Part shown: positions 9,089-19,391 of the stretch, piece after piece | How the letters are laid out: every line of letters starts with the position of its first letter | How positions within the stretch are numbered: position 1 is the first letter of the stretch | Source of the DNA: CADEED01 sp963711635 | GTDB taxonomy: Bacteria > Pseudomonadota > Gammaproteobacteria > Steroidobacterales > Steroidobacteraceae | DNA: 64,000 bases | Assembly (NCBI GenBank): GCA_963711635.1 | Contig: CAVQEZ010000005.1 | Coordinates: 496,001-560,000, forward strand | Direction of reading: 5' to 3' | The notes under the pieces: generated by a model | The model's input: only the letters and a program-made list of their open reading frames with translations | Told to the model about the DNA's origin: nothing | Database searches by the model: none | Position numbers and translations under genes: made by a program

Positions 9089-9817
9089 TTAACGGAGACG
9101 CTCGCTTAGAGACAATGAATTGCCAGTTCCTGCGCCGAGCGTCGTGTTGTCGAAGATGCACCAGGTGGGAATGCGGCGGCGTCGCAAGGCCAGCAATTTC
9201 TCCGCGAGCACGTCTAGAAAGTCATCTTCGTAAGACGAGTAGTACATCCGCGGAGAGCCATGCAGACGAAAATACGCGAGCCCGCGCCATCCGCCCGGCT
9301 CGCCGTCACCTTCGGCTCGAGGCGGATCGGCCGCCACGCGTGTGACCTCGAAATCATTCAGGAGTCGATCGGCGCGGTCCTCGAACCAGCTCGCATGCCT
9401 CGGCTCGAGGGCAACGCCGCGATCGAATCGTTTTCGCAGCACGCTAAGAAACGCGCGCGCGACGCGGGCGTCGAATGCGAGGCTCGGCGGTAGTTGCACG
9501 AGCAGGCATCCCAATCGTGAATCCAGAGGCGCGAGATCCGCCAGAAACCTTCTGAGCAGCGCCGCGCTATTGGCAAGCCTCTGATCATGCGTGATCGTGC
9601 GCGGGATCTTGACGGAAAACCGGAACGCGCGCGGTACGCTCGCGGCCCACCGCTCGAACGTCGAGACACGATGCGGGCGATGGAAAGTGGAGTTGATCTC
9701 CACAGCGGGAAGCACCGCTGCATAGCGCGCGAGGTGCGACTCGCCCGGGGGAAAGAGGGGCTGCTGCGCGCGGGGGATGCTCCACCCGGCGGTTCCGACG
9801 TAAATCCTCGACGGCAC
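9089..9817 (-). CDS. DUF72 (YecE-like) family protein
   Basis: A 242-residue DUF72 protein with a TIM-barrel-like fold. Visible family landmarks are the N-terminal IYVGTAGWSIP, the VEINSTFHRPHRVSTFERWA block, FRFSVKIPRTITHDQRL, LGCLLVQLPPSL, ALEPRHASWF and the C-terminal YFRLHGSPRMYYSSY followed by WCIFDNTTLGAGTGNSL. The start codon is GTG at 9817. The molecular function of the family is not established. It converges on the coiled-coil membrane gene with a 22-base gap, and lies eight bases downstream of the hybrid kinase gene on the same strand. Confidence 0.88.
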   Translation of the reverse strand: MPSRIYVGTAGWSIPRAQQPLFPPGESHLARYAAVLPAVEINSTFHRPHRVSTFERWAASVPRAFRFSVKIPRTITHDQRLANSAALLRRFLADLAPLDSRLGCLLVQLPPSLAFDARVARAFLSVLRKRFDRGVALEPRHASWFEDRADRLLNDFEVTRVAADPPRAEGDGEPGGWRGLAYFRLHGSPRMYYSSYEDDFLDVLAEKLLALRRRRIPTWCIFDNTTLGAGTGNSLSLSERLR

Positions 9818-9824
9818 GCGCGGT

Positions 9825-11883
9825 TCACTCGATGCGCGGGTCCGCTCGCAGCAAGCTACTCAACTGTTGCGGCTCTAGCGGCTTGGTGAAGTGGTGGTTG
9901 AAACCCGCCGCCAGCGCGCGCGCCTTGTCCGCTTCCTGGCCCCAGCCAGTAACGGCGATCAACGTAACTGAGCGCCCCAAAGACTGTTGGCGAACCTGTC
10001 GCGCAACCTCGTAGCCATCCAGCTCGGGCATGCCGATATCGAGCACCGCAACTTCAGGGAGGAGCGTATTGAATGTCGCCAGCGCTTCGCGGCCGTTGTG
10101 CGCCACGGTGACATCGTGCCCATCCATGCGCAGCAGAATCGCCAGGCTTTCGGCGGCGTCGCGATTGTCATCGGCGATCAGCACGCGACGTGAAGCCGGT
10201 TTGCCCGTGGGTTCGTGCCTGTTTGCCGTACGCGTCGAATGCACCCAGCACGCGCCTCGGCAGTCGCACCACGAACTCGCTGCCCTTGCCGAGACCCGCG
10301 CTTCTCGCCTCGATGACGCCGCCGTGCAACTCAACCAGGCCCTTGGCGAGCGCGAGACCGATGCCGAGTCCGCCTTCGGATCGATCCTGGCTGGAGTGAA
10401 TCTGGGAGAACATCGCGAACACCCGCGATATGGCATTGGCAGACATTCCAATGCCGGTATCCGAGACCTTGATAGTGACCTGCTCGGCATCCGCGGTGGC
10501 GCGCAGCCGGATCTCGCCGCCCGGATCGGTGTACTTGGCGGCGTTCGTCAACAAGTTGGACAGCACCTGCGAGAGCCGCAACGGGTCCGCCGCGAAGACC
10601 ACCGGTTCGGAAGGCATTTCGATCGAAAAGCGGTGTCTCTTTGCGTCGATGACGGGCCGGGCGGTCTCCACTGCCGCGTCCACCACGGCCGCGAGTTCCG
10701 TCATCTGGCTGCGCAGCTCCAGCGTTCCGCGCGTGACCCGGGAGACATCGAGCAGGTCATCGAGCAGCAGCGACATGTGATGCACTTGCCGGCTGATGAC
10801 GTCGTGACTCCAGCGCTTCTGGGCCTCGGTCGCCTCCGGTGCCTTCGAGATCAGCGCCGCCTGGCGGATGGGCGCGAGCGGATTGCGCAGCTCATGCGCG
10901 AGCGTCGCCAGGAATTCATCCTTGCGACGATCGGTTTCGCGCAGCGCCGCTTCCGCCCGTTCGCGAATGGCGATCTCTTCCCGCAGCGCCAGCTCGGCTT
11001 ACTTCTGCGGCGTCACGTCGCGCGTGAAGCAACGCGTGTGGATGAACTTGCCGTCTTCCCAAAGCACGTTGGATGAGATCAGGACGTGTCTGATCGAGCC
11101 ATCCTTGCAGCGCAGGCGCGCTTCGTAGCCCTGCAGGCACTCGCCGCAACTCAGTCTGCTGAGAATGTCCTCGAATGACGGGCGGGTCGGCGTGAAACTC
11201 GCGATGTGGTGCCCGACGTATTCCTCGCGTGTATAGCCGAGCAGATCGAGCTCGGTCTGATTGACGCGAAGCACGGTGCCATCCGGGCCCACCCAGTGCA
11301 GACCCACAGCGGCGTTCTCGAAGAAATCCGCAAGCAATTGTTCGCTGCGCTTGAGTGCCTTATCGGCCTGGCGTCGCTCTGTCACGTCCCGAAAGACCAT
11401 GACCGCACCTTCGACTTCGCCGCGAAGATTGCGAATCGGCGCCGCGCTGTCTTCGATCGCGATCTCGGTGCCGTTTCGCTGTCGCAGCGAAGTGTGGTTG
11501 GCGAGCCCGACGATCTGCCCGGACTGAAGCACCTTCGCCACCGGGTTTTCAACCGGTTGGCGGGTATCTTCATTGAAGATGTCGAACACCTGCTCGAGCG
11601 GTTTTCCTTGAGCTTCATCGTTGGTCCAGCCCGTCATCCCTTCGGCGATGGGATTCAGGAAAGTGACTCGCCCGTGAACATCGGTGGTGATCACCGCATC
11701 GCCGATGCTGGCGAGCGTCACTTCAAACCATTCGCGCTGCTGCTCGAGCTCCTCGGTGCGGCGTTCAAGCGCTTCCTTGGCTTCCAGCAACTCGCGCTCG
11801 GCGCGTTGCCGCGCGATCTGGATGCTTTCGATACTTTTCAGTGCCGCGGCACGGAGCCGCTTGTCTTCCTCATCCTCTTGCAC
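9825..11883 (-). pseudogene. PAS-PAS hybrid sensor histidine kinase with receiver domain, frame broken
   Basis: Read in order from 11883: a coiled coil, a PAS domain (SIGDAVITTDVHGRVTFLNP), a second PAS/PAC domain (AAVGLHWVGPDGTVLRVNQT), then an in-frame TAA at 10999-11001. The same frame continues past it with the H-box (DEFLATLAHELRNPLAPIRQ), and the HATPase domain (LSNLLTNAAKYTDPGG, SDTGIGMS, GGLGIGLALAKGL). Between about 10190 and 10250 the frame shifts by one base into a receiver domain (RVLIADDNRDAAESLAI, phospho-Asp in VAVLDIGMPELDG). Intact it would be a soluble hybrid kinase of about 685 residues. The probable GTG start at 11883 overlaps the MetE-like gene by 14 bases. Whether the two lesions are real or sequencing errors cannot be decided here. 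Confidence 0.75.
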
Positions 11884-12947
11884 TGCCGGCCTCCAGAATT
11901 CGCGCCGCCAGGGCTGTGCCCTCGACCCGTGCGCGGATTTTGGCAAACGCGGTCTCGCGGTCCGTCGAGGTGTCGTCGCAGAACGGTGCGAATCCACAAT
12001 CGTCGGTCGTACCCAGCTGGTTCAGCGGAATGAACTGCGCGGCTTCGAGCACGCGATCGCGTACTTCCTCTGGCGTCTCGATGCGCGGGTCGATCGGTGC
12101 GATCACGCCCACGAACACGCGCTGGTGCGGTTTCAGGTAGTCGCGGATCAACTTCAGGACCGCGGTCCGGTCCGCGTTCGCCGGCGAGCGCCACATAGAA
12201 GTTGCGGACATTCAATTGGAAGAGACTCGGCAACAGCTCGGCATAGTCCACGTCCGCGCTGTGTGTCGAGTCGCGATCGCCTCCCGGGCACGTATGGACG
12301 CCCAACCGCTGTCGCTCCGCGGCCGACAGCCGACTCAGCGCGAGGTTGTTCAGATCGATGAAGCTCGAGAGCAGCGCCCCCGATGGGTCGATCTTCAGCG
12401 CCAGGCGTGCTTCCGTGAAATCGATTTGCACCGAGGCCGCGCCTTGCGCGAGGCAGCGACGAATTTCGGTGACATGTTCGGTCACCAGGTCCTCGATGAA
12501 GTCCTCGCGCGGATAGCCTGGGATCGCCTGGTCCGGGTACATCAGACTCAGGGCGGAGGGCGAAATGACAGCCTGCTTCAGTGGCACACGTGCATGTTTC
12601 AGCGCTTCATCGAGATAGCGATCAGCATAGCGCCGATAGCGAAAGGGGCCGCCCGTGAGCCGTGGCATGCGGCGCACATGGCCGGCGGCGAATGGGATGC
12701 GAAAGCCATCCGGGGCGGTGTTCGGCAAGCCCTCGACGCTATAAGTCCAGAAGTTGTGATATTTGCGCTGCTCCCCATCGGTGATCACGGGCGAACCGGT
12801 CGCTTCGAATTGCAAGACAGTGTCGCGCACGGCGGCTGCGTAGAGGGGGTCAAGGCTCGGGTGCATGCCATCGCCGCGCGCTGCGATGGCGTCGATCAGC
12901 TCTCGCGGGCGCGGAATACTGCCGATGGGTTCGGTCGGAATAGCCAT
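11870..12947 (-). CDS. Cobalamin-independent methionine synthase II-like methyltransferase (frameshifted)
   Basis: The product begins IPTEPIGSIPRPRELIDAI, a hallmark of the single-domain MetE-like (COG0620) proteins of about 370 residues. Other landmarks are ITDGEQRKYHNFWTY, a SVQIDFTEARLALK strand, the zinc-ligand motif VHTCPGGD (His and Cys) and, in a second frame after about 12185, the last zinc Cys in GTTDDCGFAPF. The shift looks like one extra G in a GCGGAC context. These proteins transfer a methyl group to homocysteine or related thiols without B12; the exact methyl donor of this subgroup is uncertain. The 120 bases upstream hold a possible cobalamin-riboswitch-like element, which would fit regulation by B12. 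Confidence 0.8.
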
Positions 12948-13061
12948 GCTGTCAGCCTTGTTAGAGGGCAGCCTTGAAGGCTGCGAGAGCCGTAAAATCC
13001 ATTTGACCCCGGAAGTGCGACGTCTGTGCGCGCTGATCTGAATTGGGCGCAGTAGAGCCTA

Positions 13062-13182
13062 CCGAGGTAGTCTTCCTGCGCTGCGTCATATTACGCGGGG
13101 CAGTGCGCCGACGGGTAGGCGATTTTCAGCCCAGGAAGCCCTGCAGGTGGGGATTCAGCCCGCGATCCCGGGAGATTTACCT
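13062..13182 (-). promoter_or_regulatory. Possible cobalamin-riboswitch-like leader of the MetE-like gene
   Basis: The 267-base gap upstream of the MetE-like gene contains, on the minus strand, a block resembling parts of the cobalamin riboswitch in the right order: GGGATCGCGGGCTGAATCCC (compare the conserved GGGAA...GGTG...AATCC region), a GCGCACTGCCCC segment (compare the conserved CACTG), and ATGACGCAGCGCAGGAAGAC just before a TACC (compare TGA...AGYCAGGAGACC, the B12 box). The matches are imperfect and the box contains insertions. MetE-type genes are classic targets of B12 riboswitches, which is the main reason for the call. A covariance-model search is needed. Confidence 0.3.
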
Positions 13183-13214
13183 ATGACTAAATCCACAGTC
13201 ACTGTTTTGGGTAA

Positions 13215-15432
13215 TTAGACCCGCAGCTTTTGTTTGCGGAACGGCATGCTCCGCAGCCGCACTCCAGTGGCGGCAAACACGGCGTTTGCAATCGCGGGGC
13301 CGATGACGCCGACGCCGGCTTCGCCCACGTTGCCGTAACGATCATGGCCGCTCAGTGCGTCGGTGTGGATGTTGATCTTCGGAACATCGGCCAAACGCAG
13401 CATTGGATAGCTGTCGAAATTGCCTTCAACGACGCGCCCGTTCTCGATGGTGATTTCCTCGTGCAGGCACATGTTCATGCCGAAGACCGCCGAGCCCTCG
13501 AGCTGCGAGCGGACCAGGTCCATGTTGAGCACTTGCCCACAGTCAAACGCGATATCGAGCGCAAGCACGCGGATTTCGGGCTTGACCTCGACATGCGCGA
13601 CGGCGGCCACCGTGCAGCCCGCGTGGGGCTCGCCGGACCCGCCAAAGTTGCCGATGGCGATGCCGCGGCCCTGACCCTCCTGCAAGGGACTGCCCCAGCC
13701 CGCGTGTTTCGCGGCCACTTCCAGGCACTTTTTCCAGCCCGCATCCGGCCACTTGGCTAACAACCGCAGGCGATACTCGAGCGGGTCGATGCCGGCACGC
13801 GCGGCGCATTCGTCGATGAAACCCTCGACGAAGAAGCAGTGCGAGTTGTAGCCGGGGCCGCGGTACTGGCCGGTGAGGATGTGCTGCTCGACATTCGAGG
13901 TCTCGATGCGCACGTTCGGGATGGAGCCTTTGACGTAGACCGCATCGCTCATGCCGAACATCACCGGCTTCCACGCCGCGACATGCGAAGTGAAAGCTTC
14001 GGGCAGGCCGTCGGCGCCGAGCGAGGCGCGCATGCGCGCGGCATGCAGGTCGCGGTACTTGCCCTGGCGAAAGGTCTCCTCGCGCGACCAGATCACGTGG
14101 ATCGGCGTGCCCGGAAACTTCTTCGCCACCGCCACGACCATGCGCACGTCGTCGCAGTTCACGCGCCGGCCGAAGCTGCCGCCGACCAGCGTCTGGTGAT
14201 GGTGAATGTTCTCCGGCGGCACGCCGGTCTCTTCGGTGGCGATGACCAGCGCCTGCAGCACCATGGCGGTCGGATGCCAGAGGTCGACGCGATCCGCGGT
14301 GACGCATGCGGTGCCGTTGAGCGGCTCCATGGTGGCGTGGTCGCTGAACGGCGTGTGGTAGGTGGCGTCGATGGCCTTGGCGTCGGGCGCGTCCACCAGG
14401 CGCGGTGCATCGCCGACGTCGCTCAGCAGGTCGTCGCCGGGTGTTTTCAGGCGCGTGTACAGACCGTCATAGATCTGCTGTGTCGTTTTCACCTGCGCGC
14501 CGGCGCCGAAATCCCAGGTGACCGGCAGCTTCTCCAACGCCTTGCGCGCCTGCCAGTAGTGCTCGGCGACCACCGCGATGCCGGCCTGCGCGCTGGGTGT
14601 TGGCCCAGTGCGCGGGCTTCTTGAGGTTGCGCCGCGGCTCATCCGGATCGACCACCGCGACACCGCGCACGCCGGGCATGTTCTTGATGGCGTCGAAGTC
14701 GTAGTTGACGAGTCTCCCGCCATGCACCGGGCACTGCAGTAGCGCCGCGTAGAGCATGCCGGGCACGCGAACGTCCATGCCGTACACCGAACTACCGTTC
14801 ACCACCGAGCGCGCATGCACCATGGGCAGGGTTTGCCTGGTCAGCAGCGTCCATTGTTCGCGCGGTTTGGGCGCCGGCTCGCGGGCCAGTTTGACGGTCG
14901 CGGCGCGTGCGGCGAGCTCGCCGTAGGTCGCCTGACGCCTGGAGCGTGCATGCGTCAGCACGCCGGCTCGTGCTTCGATCTCCTTGACCGGGACCTTCCA
15001 TTGCGCGGCCGCCGCGGCCCGCAGCCGTTCGCGCGCGCTCGCGCCGGCCTGCATCAGCGTCTTCATCACGTCGCCCGACGCGCCCGCGCCGGCGAATGTC
15101 GACCAGATGCCCGTCTTGCCGAGGTACAGGTCGCCCTCGCGCACGTTGCGATTGAAGGAGATCGGCTCGACGCGCACCTTGGCCCAGTCGCACTGCAGCT
15201 CTTCGGCCACGTAGATGGCCGCCTGCGTGGTGTTGCCCGTGCCCGACTCCGGGCCGGGCGCGCGCACGGTGACGATGTCGTCCGGCGAGATCGTCAACCA
15301 CGGCGTCAGTTCGGATGCGGTGTTGCCTGCGGGCGCTGCGTGTGCGCTGCGTGGAAGGATGGCCAGCGCCATGCCGCCGCCGATGACACTGGTCGCGACC
15401 AGAAACTCCCGCCGCGTGTACTCACGGTTCAT
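13215..15432 (-). CDS. Xanthine-dehydrogenase-family molybdopterin-binding subunit, isoquinoline-1-oxidoreductase beta-like (frameshifted)
   Basis: The large Mo subunit of an IorAB-type periplasmic hydroxylase. It starts with a twin-arginine-like signal (YTRREFLVATSVIGGGMALA), then motifs such as GPESGTGNTTQAAIYVAEEL and GSSVYGMDVRVPGM. After a one-base shift near 14595 the frame continues with HYWQARKALEKLPVTWDFGA, LVGGSFGRRVNCDDVRM, GQYRGPGYNSHCFFVEGFI and a C-terminal VGEAGVGVIGPAIANAVF, where the Glu is the likely catalytic base. About 740 residues in total, normal for the beta subunit. It uses molybdopterin cytosine dinucleotide to hydroxylate N-heterocycles or oxidise aldehydes. ATG at 15432 overlaps the stop of the 2Fe-2S subunit by four bases. 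Confidence 0.85.
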
Positions 15433-15893
15433 GCCGGCTTCGCCATGCTGGCCACCGCGCGCTGGATGGCGGCGCGCACGCGGCTGTAGGTGCCACAGCG
15501 GCAGATGTTCGTCATCGCCGCGTCGATCTGTTCATCCGTGGGCTGCGGGTGTTCGCGCAGCAGCGCCGCGGCCGCCATCAGCATGCCCGCCTGGCAGTAG
15601 CCGCACTGCGCCACGTTGATGTCCAGCCAGGCGCGCTGCAGCGGGTGGCCCGAATCCGGGGACAGACCTTCGATCGTCGTGATCTTCGTCCCGATCGCCG
15701 ACTCGAGCGGCATCAGGCAGGAGCGCGTCGCCGTGCCATCGAGATGCACCGTGCAGGCGCCGCACTGGCCGATGCCGCAGCCGAACTTCGTGCCCGTCAT
15801 GCCCAGGTGGTCGCGCAGCACCCATAGAAGAGGAGTGTCCGGGTCGGCCTCGACGGCGCGCGTTTCCCCGTTGATACTGAGGTCGGCTTTCAT
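15429..15893 (-). CDS. 2Fe-2S subunit of the IorAB-type molybdenum hydroxylase
   Basis: A 154-residue protein with two [2Fe-2S] domains. The plant-ferredoxin-type motif is GCGIGQCGACTVHLDG with a fourth Cys in TRSCLMPL; the helical second cluster has CGYCQAGMLMAA and NICRCGTYSRV. This is the canonical small subunit of xanthine-oxidase-family enzymes and passes electrons from the Mo centre onward, usually to a membrane cytochrome c in IorAB systems (no such gene is seen next to it). ATG at 15893 (MKADLSINGE) is chosen; upstream codons belong to the promoter. It forms an operon with the large subunit and is divergent from an AraC regulator, 56 bases apart. Confidence 0.92.
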   Translation of the reverse strand: MKADLSINGETRAVEADPDTPLLWVLRDHLGMTGTKFGCGIGQCGACTVHLDGTATRSCLMPLESAIGTKITTIEGLSPDSGHPLQRAWLDINVAQCGYCQAGMLMAAAALLREHPQPTDEQIDAAMTNICRCGTYSRVRAAIQRAVASMAKPA

Positions 15894-15949
15894 GCGGTGA
15901 ACGAGTATCCGGCGTGGCGCCGGATGCGTCTTGTAAAAAATCGGCACGA

Positions 15950-16855
15950 ATGATCGAACCCACCATGGCCCGTGAGGGCATGCGCTACTGGCGGCTGCAG
16001 CCCGACGTCCGCTTGCGGCCGTGGATCCTGTGCTACTGGATGGTCGAGCCGGATCCTGAGACCGCGACCGCGCAGTCCGCGGCGGCGTCCGACCCCGACA
16101 AACTACAGCTGCTGATTCCGGATGGACATTCGGAGATCGTGTTCCGGCTCGCGGGGAGTTTTACGCGGTGGGATATCGATAAGCCCGATGTGCGCGCGCA
16201 GATGTGCGCGAGTTACGTGATCGGTGGAAGGTCGAAGTCCGTGTTCACGCGCAGTATCGGCGGCTTGCGGCTGGCGGGCGTGAAGCTGGATCCGCGCGCG
16301 TTGCGGGCGTTGATCAAGATGCCGCTGACGGAGTTCCGGGACAACACCGTGGCGTGTGCGGATCTTGGAGCGACGGCGCTTTCGGATCTCGAAGATGAGG
16401 TGGCGAATCTGCGCACGGTTGATCAGCTCGTGAGTGTTCTCGATCGGTTCTTCTTGAGAAGGTTGACCGACGAGGTAGGGGAGGAGACTGCGGTATCCCA
16501 CTTACTCGAGCGGATCCGGGCGACGCAAGGCGCGCAATCTATCCTGCAATGGGCGCGTGAGCAGCGCATCGATTCGCGGACACTCGAACGGCGATTCGCG
16601 GCGCGCATGGGGATGACTCCGAAACAATACGCGCGGATCGAGCGGTTCAAGCAGAGCTATCGCCAGTTGAGCTCACATCGACCCGGTGAACGGCGCACGC
16701 ATCTGGAGCCTTACTACGACGAGTCGCACTTCAGCCGGGAGTTCAGGCATTTCGTCGGGACGTCGCCGATGTCGTGGCTGCGCAGGTCGGCGCAATTCAG
16801 GACCACGATTGCCGATCATCTGCTCGAGGGCGAGTTGAACGGCATCGAAAGATAG
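15950..16855 (+). CDS. AraC-family transcriptional regulator
   Basis: A 301-residue regulator with an N-terminal sensing domain of the DUF6597 type (YWRLQPDVRLRPWILCYWM, LLIPDGHSEIVFRL) and a C-terminal AraC helix-turn-helix pair: ILQWAREQRIDSRTLERRFA and YYDESHFSREFRHFVGTSP. The first motif of a full AraC domain is somewhat degenerate. Divergent orientation with a 56-base gap to the molybdenum hydroxylase operon suggests it controls that operon, probably responding to an enzyme substrate or product. Start at 15950; an in-frame ATG at 15965 is an alternative. Confidence 0.85.
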   Translation: MIEPTMAREGMRYWRLQPDVRLRPWILCYWMVEPDPETATAQSAAASDPDKLQLLIPDGHSEIVFRLAGSFTRWDIDKPDVRAQMCASYVIGGRSKSVFTRSIGGLRLAGVKLDPRALRALIKMPLTEFRDNTVACADLGATALSDLEDEVANLRTVDQLVSVLDRFFLRRLTDEVGEETAVSHLLERIRATQGAQSILQWAREQRIDSRTLERRFAARMGMTPKQYARIERFKQSYRQLSSHRPGERRTHLEPYYDESHFSREFRHFVGTSPMSWLRRSAQFRTTIADHLLEGELNGIER

Positions 16856-16979
16856 ACGCGCGCATCCGCCGCGCCATGGATCTCCATTGCCCTCGGTGAA
16901 CTTGCTCGTGAGGAGGGGCAGCTCTCCGCAGCGGACACAACGGTTATCTGCTCGTTGAATTCCTGGGTCACGCGCAAGC

Positions 16980-18322
16980 TCAGTTCGCCGGGAAAATATA
17001 AGTCATGCCGTTTCGCGACGCGACGACCAACGACCCGTTCGCAAGGACAGCTAGACCGCCACCATTGCCCTGCGGAATCGGTGCAAAGGACTGAAGATTC
17101 AAATCCGAGTCGAGCGCGTACACGCCGCTCTCGCCGAGCACATAGACCATGCCCACGGTCAGCGCTGCGGCGTAAATGCGTCCCAGCGTGTGAGTTGGGG
17201 CGCCAGCCAGGTTTGGAAAGTCAGTCACCGTCATGTACACGCGAGGCCAGCTCGGTATGACCGTAGTATTCATGATCATCGGCGGCGGCCATTCCGGCAG
17301 ATTGGGCGTGACGATCGACCAGTTCTGGATTTGGGTGCCCGTGGTGAAGTCGTAAGCCTTCAGGGTGCTGCTACCGTTGCGCAGAATGGCATAGTTCACA
17401 TACGTCGAAATCGCGGGCGTGCCGGGGGTCGAGTCCGTCTCGACCACCTTGATGAGACTTGGAAAGAGCAAGCCTGGCGGCCAAGTGGGTGGGACCGTTG
17501 TGGCAGTGGCGAGAAGAAAAAAGGTGATGCCGCATCGAACGGACGGGTCGATCAGATGAGGCTGCCATTGTCATCGAGGGTGATGGCGAGCGTCGGATCC
17601 TCTGGCCAAGGCGGCCCAGTTGGAATCGTCGGAGTCGAGCCCCCGATACCCTGATTCCTGAGCGAAGGCGCGCAGGAGTAGACGGCATGACCATTTCCCT
17701 CTCCATCAAAGGCCATGATTTCATACCCGGTATCGCCGAAACTCTGCACGAACAACGAGAGCTTGCCGCCGATTTCAATCAGCTTGGGCGCTGAAATCCG
17801 ATACGGCCGAGCTTGCCCTGCCTTGCGCAGCCACACGAACTCTCCGTTGGAATCATACTTGATGAGATTCAAGCGTCCATGGTCGGCAGTGGGATCCGCG
17901 CCTCTTCGCCGGATCAAGCTATGCTCGACTACGTACATGTTTCCTTGAGAATCGATCGCGGGCGTGGAGACCTGCGCATCGCTCATGTCGATACTAGTCA
18001 CTGGCACGCCCGCATCGGGACGAATCCGTACAAGTGCGGTTGACGGGGATTGTCCTGGCGGTTGCCTCCGCGTGATCACGACGATTGAGCCGTCCAAGGC
18101 TTCTACGGGCGAACTGAAGCCGGGATCACCGACGCCAAAGATCAAGGCCGTCGAAATATCAAGAGAGCGCGGACCCGCGGCTTGAAATCTCGTATTACGC
18201 ATATCACCGTGGAGCTGATTCCACTGCCGGGGCGACACACACCCGCTCAGTAACAAAGCGAACCCCGCGACGCAACAAATAACACGTCCCTGACCATGCT
18301 TACGTCTGATGCCATCCCCCAA
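16980..18322 (-). CDS. PQQ-like beta-propeller lipoprotein (frameshifted)
   Basis: A lipoprotein with signal CCVAGFALLLSGC (lipobox LSGC) and repeated propeller-like strands such as SSPVEALDGSIVVITRRQPP, VSTPAIDSQGNMYVVEHSL and, in the second half, GGGLAVLANGSLVVASRNG. The first half stops at 17552 after DDNGSLI; the second half continues in another frame as DPSVRCGITFF onward, and removing five bases near 17553-17560 would rejoin them. Together about 445 residues. The proposed start is TTG at 18322; an ATG lies eleven bases upstream but in another frame across a run of five Gs. Composition is less GC-rich than neighbours. Likely anchored in the outer membrane; function unknown. Confidence 0.55.
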
Positions 18323-18723
18323 TTCGCCATCGCCAGGTCACCGTCAATGCCCCCACCGGATCCTACGCCTCACAGCAATTGCCTAGATGAATAGTCATGC
18401 TCCGCCTTCTCCGCGCGGCGTTGGCAGCTGGGTGATTGTTTAGACGCGATGAGTTTGCGTCCATCGTCGCGTCGCTCGCGCGCAGCATTGAGCGATACCA
18501 ATATGCTGCGGCGCGCCTTTGGCGCCTAATTCATCTGGATCAGCGTGGGGCTAGGGTCGCGCGACACCGGCTGCAGCGTAAAGCGGTGCGGTTAGGACCT
18601 CGACTCGATCAAAACGCGCGTAGTCCCCTATAACTCGCATGGCTCAACTCTAAAAGTACTGCCCGATTGTCAACGGCGGCCGAGACGAGCGCTTACGCAA
18701 GCGATAGCGCGGGGAAATCTACT
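18323..18723. other. Intergenic region, no gene recognised
   Basis: About 400 bases between the lipoprotein gene (transcribed leftwards from 18322) and the end of the ECF-linked membrane protein gene. No frame shows coding character and I see no tRNA, strong hairpin or repeat. It must hold the promoter of the lipoprotein gene, but no clear -35/-10 pair is visible. Confidence 0.5.
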
Positions 18724-19391
18724 TCAGCGGAGGAGAAAGTCCGAGTCTCGGCCCCTCAGCTCTTCCATCTCCGCAGCCATCTCGTCCACTTTCCCGAGCA
18801 TCCTGCGATACACCTTTACATCGAAGTCGAAGATGACGCCACCAAACAGTGCCACCACGATCGCGATCGCCACAACACCCACGATCAGAATCAGCGGGGC
18901 GCCATAAACGAGACTAAGGCCGGGATTGCTCTCGACGATGCGCGCGCATCAACTGCTGACCTCCCGGCGATTCCCACATTCCGATCGCCATGGCGATGAA
19001 CGTCACGGGATAGAGATGCCGCTGAAAGCGCCTGCCCCACGCGAGACGGTTCTTGAACCACCGCTGGAACGCCTTGAGATACTGATAGGTGTCGACACTG
19101 ATTGGCGCGTCGAACCGGGTGATGTGTGGAAACTGCCGCCGGACGACGACTCAGCCCCACCCACGCCGTGCACATGATCGCCCCCGCGTACGGCATGCCG
19201 AGCGCGGCGAAAATGGCCCACCCGATCGGCGACCCGATCAGGATCGCGATCTCGTTGATTCTCTGAATGCGCTGGATCCGGTCGACGATGTGCGTCGACT
19301 TGCGCGTGTAGAAGTCATTGACCTTCGGTGCCACCAGCGCGTCCGGGTTCAGGAATCCTTCGCGCCACGTCGCTTCTATTGTCTTGTTCAT
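18724..19391 (-). CDS. Membrane protein encoded with the ECF sigma factor (frameshifted twice)
   Basis: Rejoining three frames gives about 220 residues: an N-terminal amphipathic part (MNKTIEATWREGFL, IVDRIQRIQRINEIAI), two hydrophobic segments (IGSPIGWAIFAALGMPYAGA), a middle soluble part (RFDAPISVDTYQYLKAFQRW), then another helix (APLILIVGVVAIAIVVALFG) and a C-terminal coiled coil ending KVDEMAAEMEELRGRDS. Shifts lie near 19150 and 18945, each explained by one extra base. The start overlaps the sigma gene by 77 bases and has AGGAG eight bases upstream, indicating coupling. Position and topology suggest a sigma-associated or anti-sigma role, but no known anti-sigma domain is recognised. Confidence 0.5.

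Noticed and set aside
13183..13218. Tiny open frame encoding about 11 residues before the MetE-like leader
   Set aside because: No ribosome-binding site and no conservation evidence.
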